Assembly: GCA_017882445.1 (NCBI GenBank)
Contig: JADGPK010000007.1
Span: forward strand, 1-64,000
Reading direction: 5' to 3'
From: Solirubrobacteraceae bacterium
GTDB taxonomy: Bacteria; Actinomycetota; Thermoleophilia; Solirubrobacterales; Solirubrobacteraceae
Length of the DNA stretch: 64,000 nucleotides
Positions 42,268-50,633 of the stretch are shown in pieces (positions within the stretch are counted from its first letter, which is position 1; each line of letters begins with the position of its first letter). Made by a program: the position numbers and the translations under genes. The notes below the pieces were generated by a model. That model was not told where the DNA came from, did not search any database, and was given only the letters and a program-made list of their open reading frames with translations.

Positions 42268-43338
42268 GTGCTCAGCGATCTGACCGCCTCGGCCGAGCGA
42301 CTCGCGCTGGTCGGGCTCGCCAAGAACACGGGCAAGACCGAGGCGCTCGCTGCGCTGCTGCGCGAGCTGCAAGCCAACGGCCGGTGCGTGGGGGTGACCT
42401 CGGTGGGGCGCGACGGCGAGGAGCGCGACGTGATCGACTTCCGCATCGAGAAGCCACGCGTGGTCCTGCCCGCGGGGAGCCTCGTGGCGACCACCGACGA
42501 GCTGCTGAGCGCGAGCGGCCTCCCCCACGTGCTGCTCGAGCAGACCGACGTGCGCACCCCGCTCGGGCGGGTGCTGATCGCGCGACTGCGGGGTCCCGGC
42601 GCGGTCGAGGTCGCGGGTCCGAGCGGCGCCGAGCAGGTGCGCGCGGTGAGCGACGCGATGCTCTCCCACGGCGCCGAGCAGGTGCTGATCGACGGCGCGA
42701 TCGACCGGCGCGCCGCATCCTCGCCGGACGTGGCCGACGGCCTCGTGATGTCGACCGGAGCGGTGCTCGGCGAAGACATCGCGGAGGTCGTCTCGCGGAC
42801 CCGCGACGCGGTCGAGCTCGTACGGCTTCAGACCGTCGAGGAGTCCACGGAGACCGGCCTGCGCCTGCGCATGCTCGCCGCACAGGACGGGGGCCGGGCC
42901 AACCTGCTCGTGGGCTCCGAGCAGGAGCCAGTGACGCTGCCGCCGCGCTTTGCCCTCTCCAGCGACGCCACCCAGATCGCCGAGGTGCTGGACGCGAGCC
43001 CGACGGCACAGTGGCTGATTCTCGCTGGGGCGCTGCCTGACCGCCTCCTGCGCGAGCTCTTAGAGGCCACCCGGCGGCGCCGACGCGAGCTCACGCTCGT
43101 CGTGGCCGATCCCACCAGGGTCTTCCTGGCCGAGCGGGGGATCGACTGGTACCGTCGCCAGGGCATCGCGGTGCAGTCCCTGCGCCCGATCGAGCTGCTC
43201 GCGCTGACGGTCAACCCGCTGGCGCCGCAGTCACATCGCTTCGACTCCGCCCGGCTGCGGGCACTGCTGGCCGAGGCGATCCCCGACGTTCCGATCTTCG
43301 ACGTGCTGCACCCGGAGTATCAGGGCTCACGGCCCTAG
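42268..43338 (+). CDS. P-loop protein co-transcribed with lysine 5,6-aminomutase
   Basis: 356 aa from GTG 42268. Walker A is GLAKNTGKTEALAALL close to the N-terminus, followed by CVGVTSVGRDGE, LLEQTDVRTPLGRVL and a Walker-B-like VLIDGAIDRRAA. The C-terminal half (TLVVADPTRVFLAERGIDWYRRQG, then LLALTVNPLAPQSHRF) is not a domain I can name. B12 mutases lose cofactor and need ATP-driven reactivases; the position suggests such a chaperone, but it is not visibly like known KamB/KamC reactivases. Function therefore unproven. Confidence 0.75.
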   Translation: MLSDLTASAERLALVGLAKNTGKTEALAALLRELQANGRCVGVTSVGRDGEERDVIDFRIEKPRVVLPAGSLVATTDELLSASGLPHVLLEQTDVRTPLGRVLIARLRGPGAVEVAGPSGAEQVRAVSDAMLSHGAEQVLIDGAIDRRAASSPDVADGLVMSTGAVLGEDIAEVVSRTRDAVELVRLQTVEESTETGLRLRMLAAQDGGRANLLVGSEQEPVTLPPRFALSSDATQIAEVLDASPTAQWLILAGALPDRLLRELLEATRRRRRELTLVVADPTRVFLAERGIDWYRRQGIAVQSLRPIELLALTVNPLAPQSHRFDSARLRALLAEAIPDVPIFDVLHPEYQGSRP

Positions 43339-43366
43339 GTCCGAGCCGCAGCTCGCAGCACCTGCC

Positions 43367-43633
43367 CTAGCGGGTGTTGGCGAAGTAGTCGGCGTTGATC
43401 TGCGTGTACTTGGCCCACTCCTCCGGGAGCTGGTCCTCGGCGAAGCACGCGTCCACCGGGCAGGCCTCGACGCAGGCGTCGCAGTCGATGCACTCCTCGG
43501 GATCGATGTAGAGCATCTCGGCCGGGTCGTATCCGGGCTCATCAGGTGTCGGGTGGATGCAGTCCACGGGGCACACCTCGACACAGGAGTTGTCCTTGGT
43601 GCCAATGCACGGCTCGGCGATCACGTAGGCCAT
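43367..43633 (-). CDS. fdxA: Ferredoxin, 7Fe type
   Basis: 88 aa with two cluster motifs: Cys9, Cys17, Cys21 and Cys25 in the CIGTKDNSCVEVCPVDC segment, and CIDCDACVEACP. The spacing of the first motif (C-x7-C-x3-CP) is that of 3Fe-4S/4Fe-4S ferredoxins such as FdxA of mycobacteria. It is a cytoplasmic electron carrier. It converges on the lysS-kam operon, ending 28 bases from its last stop, and is divergent from the SDR gene. Confidence 0.93.
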   Translation of the reverse strand: MAYVIAEPCIGTKDNSCVEVCPVDCIHPTPDEPGYDPAEMLYIDPEECIDCDACVEACPVDACFAEDQLPEEWAKYTQINADYFANTR

Positions 43634-43682
43634 TTGCTTCTTTCTTTGGTTCGATTTGCGGGGGTTCCCCTCGGGAGACGCA

Positions 43683-43688
43683 TATTGT
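43683..43688 (+). promoter_or_regulatory. -10 box TATTGT, leaderless type
   Basis: TATTGT, 7 bases, then ATG 43696 of the SDR gene. Confidence 0.55.
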
Positions 43689-43695
43689 ACGAGTC

Positions 43696-44577
43696 ATGCT
43701 GCTGCTTACGGGCGCGACCGGCCTGTTGGGCTCCACGCTGCTGCGCCGTCTGCTCTCCGAAGGGACTCCCGTCCGCTGTCTGGTGCGCGACCCGCGGCGG
43801 CTGGGAGCCCAGCGCGTGCGTGTGCAGATAGCGCTCGGCGACCTCGCGGACCCCCCCTCCTTCCGCAACGCGCTGCGCGGCGTGCAGACGGTCGTGCACC
43901 TCGCTGCCGCGATCCGCGACCAGCCGCAGGGCTCGATCGAGGAGCTGAACGGCATCGCCACCTGGCGGATGGTGCAGGCGGCGCAGCGTCAGGGCGTGGA
44001 GCGCTTCGTGTTCTTCTCCGCGCTGGGTGCCTCGACGTACCACCGCACGCGCTGCCTGCGCGCCAAGGCGCTCGCCGAGCAGGCGGTGCGCGAAGCGAAC
44101 CTGCGCTCGGTGGTGTTTGCCCCCTCGATCATCTATGCCCCCGGCGACCCCTGGCTGACGCTGCTCGAACGCCTGGCGCTGCTCCCCGTCATGCCGGTCT
44201 CCGGGCGCGGGCGCGCTCTCTTCCAGCCCATCTGGGCCGAGGACGTGGCCGACTGCATCGTGGCGACGCTTCGCGGGGACGCAGCGGAGCCTCACACGCG
44301 CCACGAGCTCGGCGGGCCAGAGACGCTCAGCCACAGCGAGATCGTGCGCATCGTGCTGCGCTCGCAGGGACGCAGAAGGGCGCTGGTGCACGTGCCCACC
44401 CCGATCGTCTCGCGCGGGCTGCGCATGCTCGAGCGGACCCTCGGGCCCGGGGCGTTCGCCACCTGGGACGAAGCCGAGCTGATGGAGGTCTCGATGACCT
44501 CGGTCCGCGGCGCCGCCGACGCCGAAGCGCTCGGGGTCAAACCACAGCGGATGGCCGCCGTGCTCGGGTCCGGCTGA
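43696..44577 (+). CDS. NAD(P)-binding SDR, NDUFA9/NmrA-like atypical epimerase
   Basis: 293 aa. The nucleotide-binding site is at the very N-terminus (LLLTGATGLLGSTLLRRLL), then VRCLVRDPRRL, VVHLAAAIRD and FVFFSALGASTYHRT, where the usual YxxxK is altered. Such proteins act in quinone or respiratory complex assembly or as unspecialised reductases. The start is fixed by the leaderless promoter; longer readings enter the ferredoxin gene. Confidence 0.82.
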   Translation: MLLLTGATGLLGSTLLRRLLSEGTPVRCLVRDPRRLGAQRVRVQIALGDLADPPSFRNALRGVQTVVHLAAAIRDQPQGSIEELNGIATWRMVQAAQRQGVERFVFFSALGASTYHRTRCLRAKALAEQAVREANLRSVVFAPSIIYAPGDPWLTLLERLALLPVMPVSGRGRALFQPIWAEDVADCIVATLRGDAAEPHTRHELGGPETLSHSEIVRIVLRSQGRRRALVHVPTPIVSRGLRMLERTLGPGAFATWDEAELMEVSMTSVRGAADAEALGVKPQRMAAVLGSG

Positions 44578-44600
44578 GCATCCCTCCGCCGGCGTCCAGC

Positions 44601-46052
44601 TCAGTCGAGCAGCGCCTGCGCGATGGCCGGCCGGCGCTCTGCCCACGGAAGCGCCATTTCCAGCTGCGCGGCGAGCGCCAGCAGCGCTCCCTCGCCCGCG
44701 GGGCGACCGACGAGCTGCACTGCGAGCGGCAGCCCGTCCTCGCCCTCGTACAGCGGCAGGGAGATACCGGGCTGCCCGGTGGCGTTGATCACCGGGGTGA
44801 ACGGCGTGAACAGGCCTGAGCGCGTGAACGTCTCCATCGGTTCCGGGGCGGCCGTGTCGAGCGTGCCCAGCGGCAGCGGACGCTCAGCCAGCGCGGGCGT
44901 GAGCAGCGCGTCGTAGGGGGCGAGGAAGGTGACCAGGCGGCGGGCGTAGGCCTGCAACTGCACAGCGGCGCCCATGCCCTGGACGGCGTTCATCTTCTGA
45001 ATCATCGAGTAGATCGCCCAGCTCATCGGCTCCATGTCATCAGATGAGATCCCGTCCACCCCGCGTCCGGCGACCATGCCGGAGTACGCGATCGAGAGGG
45101 CGATGTGGGTGGAGAACACCGCGCCGAACAGCTCTCGCAGGCCGTCCTCCTGCCACGGCGGGTCGACCTCCTCGACCTCGTGTCCGAGCGAGCGCAGCAG
45201 CTCAGACGCATCGGAGACGGCCCGCGCGCACAAGGGGTCGACGGTCGCCTCGGGGACCGGCGGCAGCGTCGTGGCCGCGATCCTCAGCCTGCCAGGGTCC
45301 CGTCCGGCACTGTGCGCAAACGGCTCTGAAGGGTCGGGCGCCCAGGTGGCGTCGCCGGGCTCATAGCCCGCGAGGACATCGAGGATCGCTGCCGTGTCGG
45401 CGACGGTGCGCGTGAGCATGCCGTCGATCCCGAGCGAGGAGTCGCCGAGTTCCGGCGCCGCTGAGATGCGCCCGCGGCTGGGCTTCAGGCCCACCAGGCC
45501 GCAGCAGGCGGCGGGGATGCGGACAGAGCCCCCGCCGTCGTTGCCGTGCGCCACCGGCAGCATGCCGCTGGCCACGGCCGCCGCCGCGCCGCCGGAGGAG
45601 CCGCCGCTCGTGCGCTGTAGATCCCAGGGGTTGCGGGTGGGACCGAAGATGCGCGCCTCGCTCGTCGGCAGGATCCCGTACTCGGGCAGCGTGGTGGTGC
45701 CCACGATCACGAAGCCGGCCTGCTTCAGGCGACGGGTGATGTTGTGGTCGTAGTCGCACATGTTCTCGGCCATCAGCGAGCAGCCGTAGGTCAGGCGCAG
45801 GCCCTGCACCGGCCGGTTGTTCTTGATCGCGATCGGCACCCCCGCGAAGGGACGCTCGTCGCCCGGCCTCACCGCATCGGCCGTGGCCAGCGCCCGCTCG
45901 GAGTCGACGTCGACGAAGGCGTTCAGGGCGGGGTTGAGCTCCTCGATCCGCTCGAGCGAGGTCTCCACGAGCTCCCGCGATGAGATCTCCCCCGAGCGCA
46001 CCATCTCAGCGAGCTCGATCGCGGGACGAAACATCAGATCGCTGTCGGACAC
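44601..46052 (-). CDS. Amidase (amidase-signature family)
   Basis: 483 aa. The catalytic Lys is in GVPIAIKNNRP (usually followed by Asp), the cis-Ser/Ser pair is in QRTSGGSSGGAAAAVASG, then DGGGSVRIPAACCGLVGLKPSRGR. The enzyme hydrolyses an amide; the substrate cannot be told, and it is not GatA since no gatB/gatC are present. The GTG at 46052 is chosen because AGGAGG lies 5 bases upstream. Confidence 0.9.
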   Translation of the reverse strand: MSDSDLMFRPAIELAEMVRSGEISSRELVETSLERIEELNPALNAFVDVDSERALATADAVRPGDERPFAGVPIAIKNNRPVQGLRLTYGCSLMAENMCDYDHNITRRLKQAGFVIVGTTTLPEYGILPTSEARIFGPTRNPWDLQRTSGGSSGGAAAAVASGMLPVAHGNDGGGSVRIPAACCGLVGLKPSRGRISAAPELGDSSLGIDGMLTRTVADTAAILDVLAGYEPGDATWAPDPSEPFAHSAGRDPGRLRIAATTLPPVPEATVDPLCARAVSDASELLRSLGHEVEEVDPPWQEDGLRELFGAVFSTHIALSIAYSGMVAGRGVDGISSDDMEPMSWAIYSMIQKMNAVQGMGAAVQLQAYARRLVTFLAPYDALLTPALAERPLPLGTLDTAAPEPMETFTRSGLFTPFTPVINATGQPGISLPLYEGEDGLPLAVQLVGRPAGEGALLALAAQLEMALPWAERRPAIAQALLD

Positions 46053-46200
46053 GGCTCCTCCTGAAGGGTGGTCGGCGGGCAAGCGGGCGAGCGTGCGTCC
46101 ATTGAACTGGAGCCTACTCGCGCGGGCATTCCTGCGACGATGTACGCCTGCCCACAAGGCAGCCCACCCCGTCAAGCATCAAGCTCAGAAAGCGAGTGCC

Positions 46201-47295
46201 ATGAGCGCGGTTCAGTCAGCAGTAGAGGTCCAGTCGGGCCTTGAAGGCGTCGTCGCCTTCGCCACCGAGATCGCCGAGCCCGACAAAGAGGGTGGCGCGC
46301 TGCGCTATCGCGGCGTCGACATCGAGAATCTGGTCGGCGTCGTCCCCTACGAGCAGGTCTGGGGCCTGCTGGTGGACGGCCGTTTCAAACCCGGGCTTCC
46401 GCCCGCCGAACCGCACGCGCTCACCGTGCGCTCGGGCGACCACCGCGTGGACGTCCAGGCGGCGCTGGCGATGCTCGCGCCCGAGTGGGGCTTCAGCCCG
46501 CTGATCGACATCACCGACGAGGAGGCCCGCGACAACCTCGCGCGCGCCTCGGTCATGGCCCTGTCCTTCGTCGCACAGTCCGCGCGCGAAGCCGGCCAGC
46601 CGCCGGTGCCCCAGTCAGAGGTCGATCTGGGACGCACGATCCCCGAGCGCTTCCTGATCCGCTGGCGGGGGGAGGCCAACCCCGACCACGTGAAGGCGAT
46701 CGACGCCTACTGGATCTCGGCCGCCGAGCACGGCATGAACGCCTCGACGTTCACCGCGCGGGTCGTCGCCTCCACGGGCGCCGACTGCGCAGCGGCGATG
46801 TCAGCCGCGGTGGGCGCGCTCTCGGGTCCGCTGCACGGCGGGGCGCCCTCGCGCGTGCTGAAGATGCTCGACGAAGTCGAAGAGACCGGCAACGCCGAGC
46901 AGTGGGTCTCAGATGCGCTGGACCGCGGAGATCGCCTGATGGGCTTCGGACACCGCATCTATCGCGCCGAAGACCCCCGCGCGCGGGTGCTGCGCCAGAC
47001 CTGCCGGGAGCTCGGCTCGCCGCGCTTTCAGGCCGCCGAGGCCCTGGAGAAGGCGGCGCTGGCGGAGCTCCACGCGCGCAGGCCCGACCGCGTGCTCGCC
47101 ACCAACGTCGAGTTCTGGTCCGCGGTGATCCTCGACCTCGCCGAAGTCCCGCCGGACCTGTTCACGCCGATGTTCACCTGCGCACGCGTGGCCGGCTGGT
47201 CGGCTCACATCCTCGAGCAGAAGCGCGAGGCCAAGCTGATCCGACCGACCGCCAAGTACGTGGGCGAGGGTCCCCGGCCGGTGGAGGCGGTGTAG
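46201..47295 (+). CDS. Citrate synthase (short, CitA/citrate synthase 2 type)
   Basis: 364 aa. It condenses oxaloacetate and acetyl-CoA. Conserved blocks: ALRYRGVDIENLV, SAAEHGMNASTFTARVVASTG with the first catalytic His, GPLHGGAPSRVLKML with the second, and GFGHRIYRAEDPRARVL. The length fits the second, shorter citrate synthase of actinobacteria. ATG 46201 is preceded by a weak purine-rich site; longer readings enter the divergent amidase gene. Confidence 0.94.
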   Translation: MSAVQSAVEVQSGLEGVVAFATEIAEPDKEGGALRYRGVDIENLVGVVPYEQVWGLLVDGRFKPGLPPAEPHALTVRSGDHRVDVQAALAMLAPEWGFSPLIDITDEEARDNLARASVMALSFVAQSAREAGQPPVPQSEVDLGRTIPERFLIRWRGEANPDHVKAIDAYWISAAEHGMNASTFTARVVASTGADCAAAMSAAVGALSGPLHGGAPSRVLKMLDEVEETGNAEQWVSDALDRGDRLMGFGHRIYRAEDPRARVLRQTCRELGSPRFQAAEALEKAALAELHARRPDRVLATNVEFWSAVILDLAEVPPDLFTPMFTCARVAGWSAHILEQKREAKLIRPTAKYVGEGPRPVEAV

Positions 47296-47310
47296 GGGAC
47301 TAGCGTCGGG

Positions 47311-48960
47311 TCAGTCGCCGGCGGTCCGTTGCGTGGCGTGTTCGTCGGCGCTAGTCCCGTGAGACTCCGACTCCGCCGTCGGCGTACCTGTACGCTCGAC
47401 GTGGGTTGCGAACTGGTGGTCCGACTGCCGGCTCGCGCCCACATGTGGCTCGTTCGCGACGCGCTGCAGTTCCCGTTCATAGTCAAAGCCGTCGATCGAA
47501 TCCGGGACTGAGGCTGCGGGTGGCGAGGCGCGCCTCTCCTCTAGTGGCTCAGAAGGCATGGCGAGTACCCGCGCGAGCAGCGATCCGCCCGACTCCCTTA
47601 CGCGGCAGGTGCCGGCTAGCAGTTCGGTGATGGCGTCATCGATGTCCTTCGCCAGCAGCTCTACGTCGGGCAGCGCCTCCCGGTCTGCATACACCCCGAT
47701 GCAGGCCTGGTCGTGCACCGTCACCATGCCCACGGAGACCGTATGGTGGTCGGCCAACGGGACCATGGGGTAGACGGCCCGTAGCGGACAGCCGAGCATG
47801 TACATCGGCTCTGACGGTCCGGGGATGTTCGACACGACGAGGTTGAACGCGCGGGGGCCCGCGAACAGCCGAGACAATGTTTGCTGCACTGTGACGGGCG
47901 TATAGGAAGCGGTTTTCAGGACGAGATCTGAGCCTTCGGGCTGACCCTCTCGCTTAGCACGGCTCATCGCCGTGTGGACCTGATAGAGCCGCCCGACGGG
48001 GTCTGGCTCCTGGCACGGCAGCTCCGCGAAGACGAAGGAGATGTGGTTGCCCATGATCTCTCCGGGCTGGCGGATGTTGACGGGCACCATGACCTTGAGC
48101 TCAACGGGCTCCTCTCCCCGACGCAGCAGGTAGGTCCGTATCCCACCGGCAACCGCAGCAAGCACCACATCGTTGATCGTCGTCCCGTACGCAGCCTTGA
48201 TGGTGCGTAGATCCTCGAGCGGGCGCAGAGCTGTCGCCAGCCGTCGCAATGGTGAGAGCGCTTCGTTCAGGAGGCTGGCCGGCGCAGGCCGCAGGAGGTG
48301 ATCGACCGCCCGAACCGCGCGCAGCGCACCCATCACCGTGTCTCGCACCGTCGTGTGCGGCGTGGCGACGGCGCGCCGCACGTAGCGCACGAGATCCACC
48401 TGATCGCCGATCAGGTCGCGCAGACCGCGGGCGAGCAGCCACTCTGCCCCCGGCTCGGACTCGGCCTTCCATTGCTCCGGCGTCGGCTCGATCGGGGTGG
48501 ATGTGGGGTCGAGTATGAGCGAGGCCAGCTCGAGTGCCGCCATCCCATCGATCATGCAGTGATGAGCCTTTCCAACCAGGGCGAACTCCCGGTCCGCCTC
48601 GTTCTGGTAGATCCAGATCTCCCACAGGGGACGGTCCCGACGCAGCGGGATCGACATCACCTCGTCCGCGAGATCGTCCAGCGAGCCGTTCGCCCAGTAG
48701 ACGTGGCGGTCAATCGAGAACGCCGGATCGTCGATCCACTCGGGCGCGTTGACTCCTAGGGGCACAGCCGCGAGCTTCTGGCGGTACCGCGGCGCACGGC
48801 TGATTCGCCTCTCGATGTGATCGCGAAGCTCGCGGAAACTCGGCACCACCTGCTCCGCGCTGGCAGCGAATTCGGCGACCCAACCCACGTGCATGTGTGC
48901 GGTCGGGGTCTCGACCGAGAGGAACGAGGCGTCGAGCGCGGATAGGCGCGGGCTGGTCAT
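47311..48960 (-). CDS. Wax ester synthase/diacylglycerol acyltransferase (WS/DGAT)
   Basis: 549 aa. The start MTSPRLSALDASFL is typical. The catalytic HHxxxDG is KAHHCMIDGMAALE (His133, His134, Asp138). Further conserved segments: PLWEIWIY, GTTINDVVLAAVAGGIRTYL, NLVVSNIPGPSEPMYMLG and a C-terminal VSVGMVTVHDQACIGVYADRE. It esterifies acyl-CoA to fatty alcohol or diacylglycerol for storage lipid. It has an extra 90-residue hydrophilic tail (SLLARVLAMPSE onward). The ATG overlaps the stop of the acyl-reductase gene (ATGA), which would supply the alcohol. Confidence 0.93.
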   Translation of the reverse strand: MTSPRLSALDASFLSVETPTAHMHVGWVAEFAASAEQVVPSFRELRDHIERRISRAPRYRQKLAAVPLGVNAPEWIDDPAFSIDRHVYWANGSLDDLADEVMSIPLRRDRPLWEIWIYQNEADREFALVGKAHHCMIDGMAALELASLILDPTSTPIEPTPEQWKAESEPGAEWLLARGLRDLIGDQVDLVRYVRRAVATPHTTVRDTVMGALRAVRAVDHLLRPAPASLLNEALSPLRRLATALRPLEDLRTIKAAYGTTINDVVLAAVAGGIRTYLLRRGEEPVELKVMVPVNIRQPGEIMGNHISFVFAELPCQEPDPVGRLYQVHTAMSRAKREGQPEGSDLVLKTASYTPVTVQQTLSRLFAGPRAFNLVVSNIPGPSEPMYMLGCPLRAVYPMVPLADHHTVSVGMVTVHDQACIGVYADREALPDVELLAKDIDDAITELLAGTCRVRESGGSLLARVLAMPSEPLEERRASPPAASVPDSIDGFDYERELQRVANEPHVGASRQSDHQFATHVERTGTPTAESESHGTSADEHATQRTAGD

Positions 48961-50189
48961 TTCACGAGCACCGCAGGCAGCTGGTGGGGCGCCGCCCGGG
49001 GAGGCGGATCGTGTGTAACGGGCATCTGTCGACTCGGGGGCGCGGCGTGTCCCATCGCCGTCGCCCGCGTGATCCGGCGTCGGCCCCATTGGCTGGCGAT
49101 CGCAAAGCGAACCAGCCGATCGAAGTACGACTCGAGGCTCGGTGTCGCGATCCCCTCGCCCCGCAGCGCGACCCGCGCGCGACGATCATCGAAGTGCACT
49201 CGCATCGCGAAGTACGGGAAGTAGACCTCGCTTCGCCGCAGCGCCAGTCGCACCCGCTCGTCCTGGGCGCCCCTCAGCAGCATCGGATGCACCACCCTGT
49301 GATACACGGATGGGTCGACCAGCCACGGCTCGCGGCGTCTGAAGAACCTCGTCGCGAGCTCGATCAGTTGGCCCACGCTGCTCGATTGCGTGCCGGCCGT
49401 CAGATGAAACGTCGCGCCCTCCGCCTGGGGGATGCGACTCAGTGCAAACACCGCGTCCGCCACGTAGTCGACTGGAACGACATCGACAGGGGCCTCGTGG
49501 CGACCCGGAAGTGCGACATAGGTGCCGCGGGAGAACACGCGCAGCGGCCAGTACAGGACGTTGAACGAACCCGTCCAGCCGCTGTGCTGCTCGCCGACGA
49601 TCATGCTCGGCCGGAAGATCGTGATGGGAAGCTCATCCCGCGAGCGGTGGACCAGGCACTCGGCCTCGAACTTCGACTGCTCGTAGCTGTTGCGAAACCT
49701 CTGGCCGCGATCGAGGTCATCCTCGCTGAAGCACCCGGCCTGCTCGCCGGCCACATAGGCGGTCGAGATGTAGGACATCCGCCGCAACCTGCCGCGAACA
49801 TTGCAACGCTCGGCAAACTCGAGCACTCGCCTCGTGCCGTCGACGTTGATCACGCGGGCCTGCTCGAGCGGCTGCTCGAATGACACGGCGGCGGCACAGT
49901 GCACGATCTCGGTGACCCGCTCCGCGAGCCGGTCGATGCTTGACGCGATCCCCATTCCGATCTGCGTCACGTCACCCCGCAGCGCGACCACCCGATCGGC
50001 GTACCGGTGGACCGGCCCGAACAGCTCGAGCAGGGTGTGCTGTATGCGCCGGTAGGCCTCGTGGCCGTCAGCGCCTCGGACGAGCGCATAGATCCGACGA
50101 TCGGTCTGCTCCAGGTAGCGGGCGAGCAGCTCCATGCCCAGGAAGCCGGTGGCTCCCGTCAAGAACACTGCACCCTCAGTCTCGTCCAC
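48957..50189 (-). CDS. Fatty acyl reductase / thioester-reductase-like SDR (NAD_binding_4)
   Basis: 410 aa extended SDR. TGATGFLGMELL at the start binds NAD(P)H, IVHCAAAVSFEQPLEQA and MSYISTAYVAGEQAG carry the conserved Ser, and the catalytic Tyr/Lys pair is SYEQSKFEAE. FRPSMIVGEQHSGW matches alcohol-forming acyl-CoA reductases (male-sterility family). The predicted product is a fatty alcohol or aldehyde for the coupled WS/DGAT. GTG 50189 is chosen since GGGGGGAG lies 4 bases upstream; an ATG at 50222 is the alternative. The last 35 residues are Pro/Arg-rich and not conserved. Confidence 0.85.
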   Translation of the reverse strand: MDETEGAVFLTGATGFLGMELLARYLEQTDRRIYALVRGADGHEAYRRIQHTLLELFGPVHRYADRVVALRGDVTQIGMGIASSIDRLAERVTEIVHCAAAVSFEQPLEQARVINVDGTRRVLEFAERCNVRGRLRRMSYISTAYVAGEQAGCFSEDDLDRGQRFRNSYEQSKFEAECLVHRSRDELPITIFRPSMIVGEQHSGWTGSFNVLYWPLRVFSRGTYVALPGRHEAPVDVVPVDYVADAVFALSRIPQAEGATFHLTAGTQSSSVGQLIELATRFFRRREPWLVDPSVYHRVVHPMLLRGAQDERVRLALRRSEVYFPYFAMRVHFDDRRARVALRGEGIATPSLESYFDRLVRFAIASQWGRRRITRATAMGHAAPPSRQMPVTHDPPPRAAPHQLPAVLVK

Positions 50190-50383
50190 AAACTCCCCCC
50201 AGCTTGCCCGCCCGAACAGCATCAACCACGCACCGGACACAACCGCTGCGCGGAGCGATCATGCCGCCCGCGGGCCTGCATCGCGCGGACGCAATCCGCA
50301 ATCTCCGGTCGAATCCTGGCCAGCGGTCGCACCTGCTCTGCAACACCGGCTAGAACGCGCGGCACAGAACAGCTCTCGCGGCG

Positions 50384-50429
50384 CTCTGCAAGCAGGAGGC
50401 CACCGGTTCGATCCCGGCTGGCTCCACGA
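50384..50429 (+). tRNA. Partial tRNA-Ala (3' fragment), probable attachment-site remnant
   Basis: CTCTGCAAGCAGGAGG, GGTTCGATCC and GGCTCCA match the anticodon-loop-to-acceptor half of tRNA-Ala(UGC). The 5' half is absent: no GGAGCC-type 5' acceptor strand or D-arm lies 75 bases upstream, and the T-stem has one mismatch. Encoded CCA is not intact (ACGA). A lone 3' half of a tRNA gene is what integration of an element at a tRNA leaves behind. Not a functional tRNA. Confidence 0.65.
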
Positions 50430-50527
50430 TTCTGTTGTGGTGTGAACCTGGCCCCGAGGAAACGAGGTCGGGGGTTTGCGCTTCTTGACCTCTTGGCCGT
50501 AGAGTCGTCCGTCCGACCCCCGCTATT
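50430..50527. other. Non-coding stretch between tRNA fragment and LexA-type box
   Basis: Holds one hairpin, CCCCGA...TCGGGG (around 50452-50473, also CCTCGTTTCCTCG-like on the other strand), and no supported gene. Together with 50223-50383, where I see no gene either, it forms a gap of about 410 bases. Confidence 0.5.
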
Positions 50528-50539
50528 GAACATATGTTC
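50528..50539. promoter_or_regulatory. LexA-type SOS box GAACATATGTTC
   Basis: Perfect 12-base palindrome with the actinobacterial/Gram-positive SOS consensus GAAC-N4-GTTC, followed by G. It lies 95 bases before the secreted DUF4232 gene; no recognisable DNA-damage gene is on either side. Confidence 0.55.
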
Positions 50540-50633
50540 GTATCGATGATTTTCCCCCATGAGCTCGCATCGTCGATTCTGCCCGGCGGCGGTCGGTGGA
50601 GCGAGCCCCGCCAAGAAAGGTCGGTCACGTCCG

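Noticed and set aside
42268-43338. Calling the P-loop gene kamB or kamC
   Set aside because: I see only a Walker A and position; no similarity to the known reactivase subunits is evident.
50358-50429. A complete tRNA-Ala
   Set aside because: No 5' acceptor strand, D-arm or 5' anticodon stem can be found at the right distance, and CCA is broken.
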